Source: Ancylobacter novellus (GTDB lineage: Bacteria > Pseudomonadota > Alphaproteobacteria > Rhizobiales > Xanthobacteraceae). Taken from it: DNA of 64,000 nucleotides. The stretch covers positions 1-64,000 of the forward strand of contig QFQD01000014.1 of assembly GCA_003241485.1 (NCBI GenBank), written 5' to 3'. Below are positions 58,365-64,000 of this stretch, piece after piece (position 1 is the first letter of the stretch; each line of letters begins with the position of its first letter). The notes under the pieces are model-generated. The model had not been told where the DNA came from and searched no databases. It saw only the letters and a program-made list of their open reading frames with translations. The translations under genes and the position numbers were made by a program.

Positions 58365-60260
58365 ATGCCGCCTCTCGCCGCCTCTCGCTTCCCCTTCTCG
58401 ATCGGCCATGTCGCCAAGGTCACGGGCGTGGCGGTGTCGACGCTTCGTTCGTGGGAGAGCCAGGGGCTGCTCAGCTCCAACAAATCGGCCGGCGGACACC
58501 GTTCCTATGGTGAAGCCGACATCGAGCGCATCCGCCGCATCGACCGCATGCGACGGGTGGACGGCCAGAGCCTCTCCGCCATCCGCCGGCTGCTCGACAG
58601 CGAAGAGGAAGGTGCGCCGGCGCCGGAAGGTGACGCGCCGCCGGTCGTGGCGTTCAACCATCTCGGCGCGCGGGTGCGCAGCCTGCGGCAGGAAGCCGGC
58701 ATGTCGCTGCGGGAGCTTTCCGAGCGTACGGTGATCGCCTCTTCGCATCTCAGCATGTTCGAGCGCGGCGTGGCATTTCTCTCGCCGGCGCGGCTCAATG
58801 CCATCGCCGAAGTGTTCGGCCGCTCGCTGGCGGAACTGCTCGGCGGCACCAGCGGGCGGGACTTCCCGGTGGTGCGGCGCGGGCAGGGGCGCATCGTCGG
58901 CTCCTTCGGGCCGGGCGTCACCATCGAGCAGCTCACCGTCTCGCAACGGCTGATGGATGCCGAGGTGTGGACCATCGATCCCGACCGCGAGAGCGACGGC
59001 TTTTACGCCCATGAGGGCGAGGAGCTCATCTACGTGCTGGAGGGGTCGCTTGAGATCGCGCTGGCCGATCGCGACGCCGAGGTGCTCAATCCCGGCGATG
59101 GCGCCTATTTCAACAGCCGCATCGCTCATCGCTGGCGCAACACGGGCGGCGTACCCGCCAAGGTGCTGTGGATCAACACCGACAGCGACCGTCTTTCCTC
59201 CATGACGTTCGAGAAGGCCGACCGTCGCCTCGGCCTCGGCGCCGGCATTGGCGAGGGCATCGGCGAGGGCGCGTTCAGTCTCGAACTGCCCCAGGGAGCG
59301 CGGACCTTCCGCGTTATCGAGACCCATACGGAAGGCCATCCGACCCATATCCTGATCGAGCCGCTGGACGGGCTGGATGCCGACACCGTCGCCGGCAAGA
59401 TGCACCAGTTCATCGCGCGCTATGACAGCCTTCGCCCGCTGCTGCTGCACGAGCCGCGCGGCCATTCGGGCGCCTTTGGCCTGGTGCCGGTGGCCTCCAG
59501 TGCCGCGGATTTCGGTGCTTTCTTCATCTCCTCCTACGGCTATCCGGGCCTGTGTGGCCACGCCATCATGGGCTACACGGCGGCGCTGCGCGCGCTGGGC
59601 CGGCTCGCCAACCGCCCCCGTTTCACCATTGAGGTCCCCAACGGCATCCTCAGCGTTCAGGTGGGCGGCGAAGGCGGGCCCGATGCCATCGCCCTCGACA
59701 TGCCACCGGCGATCATCGCCGAGGTCCGCCCCCATGTGGAGGTGGACGGGCGAGCGGTCGACGTCGCCATCGCCATGTGCGGCGCCTGCTACGCGCTGGT
59801 CGATGCCACCGCGGCCGGGCTGGCTCTCGACATCGGCAGCATCGACCGGCTGCTCGTCATGGGCGATGAGCTGCGCCGCACCCTCAACGAGATGTTGCCG
59901 CGCCGCAGCGGGGCGCAGCCGACCGTGGATGCGGTGCTCTTCCATGCGGCAGGCGAGGACGGCGCGGTACGCCAGTTCCTTGCCATCGACCGGCAGAAAT
60001 TCGACCGCTCTCCCGGTGTCGCCGGCCTGTCCTGTCTGCTTGCGCTGCGCGCCGCGACGGGTGCGGCGGCGCCGGGCGCGCGCCTTGAGGCGGTCAGCCT
60101 GTTCGGCGGCCATCTCTCCGGCGAGCTTATCACCACGACCCACGGCGCCGGTGGTGCCGTGGCTGCTACGACCCGCATCACGGGACGCGCGCATCTGAAA
60201 GCTGTGGCGACACTCATACAGGAAATGAGCGACCCGCTCGGCAGCGGCTTCCTGAGATAG
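58365..60260 (+). CDS. MerR-XRE-cupin-proline racemase-like fusion protein
   Basis: An uninterrupted 631-residue protein with four recognisable parts. Residues 10-78 are a MerR-type HTH (FSIGHVAKVTGVAVSTLRSW); 97-160 an XRE HTH (RVRSLRQEAGMSLRELSERT); 185-275 a cupin (HEGEELIYVLEGSLEIAL; LNPGDGAYFNSRIAHRW); 312-631 a proline racemase-family fold (IETHTEGHPTHI, LLLHEPRGH, then YPGLCGHAIMG with Cys397 and His399). The second catalytic motif, normally DRSPCGTGT, or DRSPTGTGT in dehydratases, is DRSPGVAGL (547-555), so Gly551 replaces the catalytic residue. Racemase activity is therefore unlikely; ligand sensing or a one-base reaction is possible. It precedes a transporter and DapA/racemase enzymes, which it probably regulates. 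ATG 58365 has no clear Shine-Dalgarno. Confidence 0.9.
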   Translation: MPPLAASRFPFSIGHVAKVTGVAVSTLRSWESQGLLSSNKSAGGHRSYGEADIERIRRIDRMRRVDGQSLSAIRRLLDSEEEGAPAPEGDAPPVVAFNHLGARVRSLRQEAGMSLRELSERTVIASSHLSMFERGVAFLSPARLNAIAEVFGRSLAELLGGTSGRDFPVVRRGQGRIVGSFGPGVTIEQLTVSQRLMDAEVWTIDPDRESDGFYAHEGEELIYVLEGSLEIALADRDAEVLNPGDGAYFNSRIAHRWRNTGGVPAKVLWINTDSDRLSSMTFEKADRRLGLGAGIGEGIGEGAFSLELPQGARTFRVIETHTEGHPTHILIEPLDGLDADTVAGKMHQFIARYDSLRPLLLHEPRGHSGAFGLVPVASSAADFGAFFISSYGYPGLCGHAIMGYTAALRALGRLANRPRFTIEVPNGILSVQVGGEGGPDAIALDMPPAIIAEVRPHVEVDGRAVDVAIAMCGACYALVDATAAGLALDIGSIDRLLVMGDELRRTLNEMLPRRSGAQPTVDAVLFHAAGEDGAVRQFLAIDRQKFDRSPGVAGLSCLLALRAATGAAAPGARLEAVSLFGGHLSGELITTTHGAGGAVAATTRITGRAHLKAVATLIQEMSDPLGSGFLR

Positions 60261-60334
60261 GCCTACGCCTCACCGCCTACGCCTTTCGACCAAACCGGCA
60301 CTAAGACAAAGCCAGGGAAATCAGGGAACAGACG

Positions 60335-61219
60335 ATGATCACCGCATTTCAGCGGCCGCTTTCGGCCGCCTATACACAGCCCAACCGGACACTGCGCCAT
60401 GCCGTGCTGATGCTCCTATCGGCCTTCATCGTGGCGCTCTCGACGTTCCAGTCCGCTTTCGCGGCGGACCCGAACCTCGTGATCGACCGCATCCGCAAGA
60501 GCGGCGAACTGCGCGTGCCCGTGATGATCGGCGAGGAGCCGGGCTATATCCGCGACCGCAACACCGGCGCGTGGAGCGGCTTCTATGTCGACTGGGCGAA
60601 CGACATTGCGAACCTGCTCGGCGTCAAGGTCGTGCCGGTGGAAACCACCTGGGGCAACCTCGCCGCCGACTTCCAGGCCAACAAGATCGACATCGCCTTC
60701 GGCCTGAACCCCAATCCGAAGCGCGGCCTTGTCGTGGACTATCTCAGCGTGCCGCTGTTCACCGATGCCTGGGCCATCGTCACCAAGCCGGGCTTCGCCA
60801 AGAAGACCTGGGCCGAGCTGAACGACCCGTCCGTGCGCATCGTCGTGCAGAAGGGCGGCACGATGCAGGTGGTCGCCGAGGCGCTGACCCCCAAGGCCAA
60901 CATCATCGTGGTGGAAGACCGTCCGCTCGGCTTGATGGAGCTGCAGGCGAACCGGGCGGATGCGATGATCCTCGCCGTGTTCGACGCGATCGACGTTTCC
61001 AAGGCCATCAACGGCCAGATCGTTCTGCCGAGCCCGATGCTGCTCAATCCGGCGACCATCGGCGTCCGCCGCGAGGAGGGCAATGAAGGCTATGAGAACT
61101 GGCTCACCAACTGGGTGAACCAGCAGCGCGCCCTTGGCCTCGCCCAGGGCAAGCTGCGCAAGGCCTTTGAAGCCCGTGGCATCGATCTCTCCGTGCTGCC
61201 GGCCGAGTTCAACTTCTGA
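60335..61219 (+). CDS. Polar amino acid ABC transporter substrate-binding protein
   Basis: Periplasmic receptor of 294 residues in family 3. It has a long n-region, then a hydrophobic signal (LMLLSAFIVALSTFQSAFA) with cleavage before ADPNLV. Family-3 blocks: RKSGELRVPVMIGEEPGY, GFYVDWANDIANLLGVKVVP, NKIDIAFGLNPNPKRGLVVD. Ligand is presumably proline-like, inferred from the flanking proline racemase-family genes. ATG 60335 lies 74 bases after the regulator stop. Confidence 0.88.
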   Translation: MITAFQRPLSAAYTQPNRTLRHAVLMLLSAFIVALSTFQSAFAADPNLVIDRIRKSGELRVPVMIGEEPGYIRDRNTGAWSGFYVDWANDIANLLGVKVVPVETTWGNLAADFQANKIDIAFGLNPNPKRGLVVDYLSVPLFTDAWAIVTKPGFAKKTWAELNDPSVRIVVQKGGTMQVVAEALTPKANIIVVEDRPLGLMELQANRADAMILAVFDAIDVSKAINGQIVLPSPMLLNPATIGVRREEGNEGYENWLTNWVNQQRALGLAQGKLRKAFEARGIDLSVLPAEFNF

Positions 61220-61228
61220 TGTCGACCT

Positions 61229-61255
61229 CCGGTGCCGGCTTCCCGCCGGCACCGG
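61229..61255 (+). terminator. Intercistronic hairpin after the amino acid-binding protein gene
   Basis: Perfect 11-bp arms CCGGTGCCGGC (61229-61239) and GCCGGCACCGG (61245-61255) with a 5-base TTCCC loop, 10 bases after the stop and 31 bases before the permease GTG. No T-run. Confidence 0.7.
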
Positions 61256-61286
61256 CTCAGCTCCCTCGTCTGCCAAGGCTGCAACC

Positions 61287-61934
61287 GTGTTCGACTGGTC
61301 CGTCATCACCCAAAACGTTCATCTGTTTGCCTGGGGACTCGTGGTCACCCTCGAATACACGGTGCTCACCTGCGTTCTGGGGCTGATCGTCGGTCTCGTC
61401 ATCGCGCTGGCGCAGCTGTCCCCGCTGAAGGCCGTGCGGCTTATCGGCATGCTGTTCGTGGAGTTCTTCCGCAACGTGCCGTTGCTGGTGTGGCTGCTGT
61501 GGAGCTACTACGCGCTGCCGATCTTCGCCGGCATCAACATTTCCAAGCAGGCCGCCGGCATTCTCGCGCTCAGCCTGTATGGCGGGGCGTATTATGCCGA
61601 GATCCTGCGCGCCGGCATTCAGTCGCTCGATCACGGGCAGGCGGATGCGGCGAAGGCGCTGGGCATGCGCTCCTGGCAGGCGATGCGGCGCATCATCCTG
61701 CCTCAGGCCTTGCGCCAGATGGTGCCGCCGCTCGCGGGCCAGACCATCATCCAGATGAAGAACACCACGCTGCTCTCGGTGCTCACGGTGCCGGACCTGC
61801 TCTACCAGGCGAGCTACGTGTCCTCGTTCACCTACCGGCCGATGGAAGTCTACACGGTGGTGGGCCTCATCTTTCTCGCCATCCTCATTCCCTCCAACTA
61901 TCTCGCGCGCCGGCTCGAGATGCGCAGCCATTGA
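61287..61934 (+). CDS. Polar amino acid ABC transporter permease (HisM/GlnP type)
   Basis: A 215-residue permease with about five helices and the EAA loop AAKALGMRSWQAMRRIILPQ followed by ALRQMVPPLAGQTIIQMKNT, typical of the His/Glu/Gln/Arg class. GTG 61287 has AAGG 8 bases upstream and encodes FDWSVITQNV, the usual N-terminus. Only one permease gene is present, so the channel is probably a homodimer. Confidence 0.9.
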   Translation: MFDWSVITQNVHLFAWGLVVTLEYTVLTCVLGLIVGLVIALAQLSPLKAVRLIGMLFVEFFRNVPLLVWLLWSYYALPIFAGINISKQAAGILALSLYGGAYYAEILRAGIQSLDHGQADAAKALGMRSWQAMRRIILPQALRQMVPPLAGQTIIQMKNTTLLSVLTVPDLLYQASYVSSFTYRPMEVYTVVGLIFLAILIPSNYLARRLEMRSH

Positions 61935-61947
61935 GAGGACGCGAACC

Positions 61948-62769
61948 ATGACCCGTCTTCCTTCCGAGGCCGCGCCACTCGTCGAGGTGCGCAACCTCCG
62001 CAAATCCTTCGGCTCCCACGAGGTCCTGAAGGGGATCGACCTCACCGTCTATCCCGGCGAGGTGGTGGCGCTTCTCGGCTCCTCGGGTTCCGGAAAGACC
62101 ACCCTTCTGCGCTGTGTGAACCTTCTCGAACAACCGTCCTCCGGGCGCATCGCCATCGACGGCGCGCCGATCTTCGATCGTGCACCGGACGGGCGCGACA
62201 ATGCCCGCATCGGCGGCCGCGAGGTCGCGGCCATGCGCTCGCGCGTCGGCATGGTGTTTCAGCAGTTCAACCTGTTCCCGCACATGAATGTGCTGGCCAA
62301 TGTGATGGAGGGCCCGCGCACCGTTCTGGGAGAGAGCGAGGCCACCAATCGCGCCCGCGCCCTCGATCTGCTCGCCAAGGTCGGCATGGCGGATTTCGCC
62401 GACCGCATGCCCGGCCGGCTCTCGGGCGGGCAGAAGCAGCGCGTGTCCATCGCCCGCGCCCTGAACATGCGCCCCTCGCTGATGCTGTTCGACGAGCCGA
62501 CCTCGGCGCTCGATCCGGAGCTGGTCGGCGAGGTGCTCAACACCATGATCGCGCTGGCCCGCGAAGGCATGACGATGCTGGTCGTCACGCATGAGCTGGG
62601 CTTTGCGCTGGAGGTCGCCACGCGGGTTGTCTTTCTCGACCAGGGTGCCATCGCCGCGCAGGGCACGCCGCACGAGGTGCTGCTGCATCCGACCAACGAA
62701 CGGGTGCGCGGCTTCGTCAACCGCTTCCACGCCACCGCTGAACTGATGCGCCCGCTTCTGGACAGCTGA
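61948..62769 (+). CDS. Polar amino acid ABC transporter ATPase (GlnQ/HisP type)
   Basis: ATPase of 273 residues: Walker A GSSGSGKTTLL, the class motif VGMVFQQFNLFPHMNVL, signature LSGGQKQRVSIARAL, Walker B LMLFDEPTSALDPELV and H-loop VVTHELGFAL. A 15-residue insert after Walker A (APIFDRAPDGRDNARIGG) is larger than in GlnQ. GAGGA upstream of ATG 61948. Confidence 0.92.
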   Translation: MTRLPSEAAPLVEVRNLRKSFGSHEVLKGIDLTVYPGEVVALLGSSGSGKTTLLRCVNLLEQPSSGRIAIDGAPIFDRAPDGRDNARIGGREVAAMRSRVGMVFQQFNLFPHMNVLANVMEGPRTVLGESEATNRARALDLLAKVGMADFADRMPGRLSGGQKQRVSIARALNMRPSLMLFDEPTSALDPELVGEVLNTMIALAREGMTMLVVTHELGFALEVATRVVFLDQGAIAAQGTPHEVLLHPTNERVRGFVNRFHATAELMRPLLDS

Positions 62770-62868
62770 CGCGCTCGCCCGGCGCTTCCCACCGCATTCC
62801 CGACTTCCGCCGCATGCCCCCGGGCGTGCCACGTCACCCCTTTGTCCCGCGAACTTGAGATCCGTACC

Positions 62869-63777
62869 ATGAGCAAGACCGACTGGAAGGGCATTCACAG
62901 TGTCCTCGTCACGCCCTTTCTCCCCGAGGGGCCCATCGACTTCCCGCGCTTCGAGGCACTCGCCGAGGCCAACATCGCCAATGGCGCCGATGGCCTGATC
63001 GTCTGCGGCTCCACCGGCGAATTCTACGCCATGAGTGTCGCCGAGCGGGTGAAGCTGTTCGAGGCGACCGTGAAGGTCGCCGCCGGCCGCGTGCCGGTGC
63101 TGGCCGGCGTCTCCGACCTGCACACCGATGTGGTGCTGGAGCTGACCAGGGCCGCCGAGACGACGGGCTGCGACGGCATTCTCGCCTTGCCGCCGATCTA
63201 CGCCAAGCCCGACCTGCGCGAGGCCGAGCACTTCTATCGCCGCGTCTGCGCCGCCAGCGGGCTGCCGGTGATGCTCTACAACAGCCCGGTACGCATCGGC
63301 GTCAACATCACGCCCGATCTGGTCGCGCGCCTCGCCGAGATCCCCAATGTGGTGGCGATCAAGGATTCCTCCGGCGACATCCAGCAGGTTTCCGAGCTGT
63401 GCCAGAAGGTGAAGGGCGAGCTGGCGGTGTTCGTCGGCTATGAGACGATGATCCGCTCCTCGCTGCCGCTCGGCGTCGTCGGCGTTGTGGCGATGGCGCA
63501 CCAGCTCTCCGGCCGCCTCGTGCGCGCCTATTACGACGCCTGCGCGGCGGGCGACGCTGCCACGGCGGACCGGCTGGAGCCGGCGCTGTTCGCCATCTAT
63601 CGCTGCTTCAAGAGCGGCAGCTTCTATGCCGGCATCAAGGCCGCGATGAACGCGCTTGGCCAGCCGGTCGGCATCCCGCGCGAGCCGCTTCTGCCCTTCA
63701 CCGACGCGCAGCAGGCCAGCGTGGCGAAGATCCTCGCCGACGCCGACGTCGCCGCCACCATCAACACGCTCGCCTGA
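62869..63777 (+). CDS. DapA/NanA-family lyase or deaminase
   Basis: Class I Schiff-base enzyme of 302 residues. GSTGE (47-51) binds the substrate carboxylate, Tyr137 (MLYNSP) is the proton relay and Lys165 (VVAIKDSSGD) the Schiff-base lysine. In hydroxyproline catabolism a DapA-family member deaminates pyrroline-4-hydroxy-2-carboxylate, which is the attractive role here because proline racemase-family genes flank the cluster. Aldolase or dihydrodipicolinate synthase-like reactions cannot be excluded. ATG 62869 matches the family start. Confidence 0.88.
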   Translation: MSKTDWKGIHSVLVTPFLPEGPIDFPRFEALAEANIANGADGLIVCGSTGEFYAMSVAERVKLFEATVKVAAGRVPVLAGVSDLHTDVVLELTRAAETTGCDGILALPPIYAKPDLREAEHFYRRVCAASGLPVMLYNSPVRIGVNITPDLVARLAEIPNVVAIKDSSGDIQQVSELCQKVKGELAVFVGYETMIRSSLPLGVVGVVAMAHQLSGRLVRAYYDACAAGDAATADRLEPALFAIYRCFKSGSFYAGIKAAMNALGQPVGIPREPLLPFTDAQQASVAKILADADVAATINTLA

Positions 63778-63790
63778 ACGGACACACATC

Positions 63791-64000
63791 ATGCGCTCGA
63801 CCCGCATCATCCAGGGCATCGATTCCCACACCGCCGGCTGCCCGCTGCGCCTCATCACCTCCGGCTTCGGGCCGATCCGCGGCGCCACCATGGTGGAGAA
63901 GCGCGCCGACCTGATGAGCCGCGACTGGCTGCGCCAGCTCGTGCTGTTCGAGCCGCGCGGCTCGTTCAACATGCCGGCTGCCGTGCTCACCGAGGCCTGC
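63791..64000 (+). CDS. Proline racemase-family enzyme (3' end cut by window)
   Basis: The first 70 residues show family features: IIQGIDSHTAGCPLRLITSG, GATMVEKRADLMSRDWLRQL and LFEPRGSFNMPAAVLTEAC. These match hydroxyproline 2-epimerases, proline racemases and trans-3-hydroxyproline dehydratases; the residues that tell them apart (at the two catalytic motifs) lie beyond the window. It starts 13 bases after the DapA-family gene. This would be the enzyme of the locus, separate from the racemase-like domain fused to the regulator. Confidence 0.85.
   Translation, partial: MRSTRIIQGIDSHTAGCPLRLITSGFGPIRGATMVEKRADLMSRDWLRQLVLFEPRGSFNMPAAVLTEAC

Noticed and set aside
58233..60194. 653-codon minus-strand frame opposite the MerR-XRE-cupin-racemase gene
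   Set aside because: Shadow of the plus-strand gene, with no recognisable domains.
61885..63990. 701-codon minus-strand frame over the ATPase, DapA-family and racemase genes
   Set aside because: Antisense shadow; all three plus-strand genes have family motifs and ribosome-binding sites.
1..64000. CRISPR arrays, rRNA operons, prophage or complete insertion sequences
   Set aside because: No regularly spaced repeats, rRNA-like segments, phage structural genes or paired terminal repeats were seen on either strand.

Overview
The window is high-GC bacterial chromosome with a strong G/C bias at third codon positions and densely packed operons joined by ATGA/GTGA overlaps. The RpoH-type sigma factor, the RluD/DUF6476-like gene pair and the wealth of ABC importers for amides, amino acids and sugars point to an alphaproteobacterium of the Hyphomicrobiales. 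A Xanthobacteraceae-like (Ancylobacter/Starkeya-type) soil or rhizosphere organism is my best guess, but I cannot confirm genus without a search. Nothing suggests a plasmid, prophage or CRISPR locus; the only mobile-element trace is an orphan IS3-type OrfA-like gene near a tRNA.

Layout. 1-3137: housekeeping (partial rpoH, an RluD-type pseudouridine synthase, a small membrane protein, tRNA-Glu(CTC), orphan transposase HTH protein). 3554-9984: urea/short-chain amide importer UrtABCDE followed by a formamidase. 10473-17702: a LacI-type regulator with two identical operators, NagB-type deaminase, a PotABCD-like importer and an AGE-family epimerase, a likely amino-sugar utilisation operon. 17844-29644 (minus): a Wsp-like chemosensory operon (CheW, CheR-TPR, CheW, MCP, CheA-REC, CheB) that continues into a hybrid histidine kinase and a REC-EAL protein, so its predicted output is c-di-GMP breakdown rather than synthesis. 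30151-39538: a carbohydrate locus with an ABC importer, an SDR, and a divergent DeoR regulator, BtpA/SgcQ protein, FGGY kinase and HAD phosphatase. 39620-51638 (minus): a ten-gene catabolic/transport operon (RidA, LivK, fused LivHM, LivG, LivF, ureohydrolase-like, Rieske oxygenase, 2-hydroxyacid dehydrogenase, amidohydrolase, GGT-like) behind a LysR gene whose HTH appears internally deleted. 51884-58229: an envelope two-component system with a Spy-like protein, divergent from a Cys-rich secreted protein and a DevBCA-type exporter. 58365-64000: a (hydroxy)proline-type locus led by a four-domain protein, MerR HTH + XRE HTH + cupin + proline-racemase-like domain, then a polar amino-acid ABC importer, a DapA-family enzyme and a second, separate proline racemase-family enzyme cut by the window edge.

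The most novel element I see is the MerR-XRE-cupin-proline-racemase fusion: it keeps the first catalytic Cys of the enzyme family but has Gly at the second, suggesting an enzyme fold reused as a sensor. A second window-wide pattern is that each of the five substrate-binding-protein genes is followed immediately by a strong intercistronic hairpin, although their sequences are unrelated, which would raise binding-protein output over the membrane subunits.
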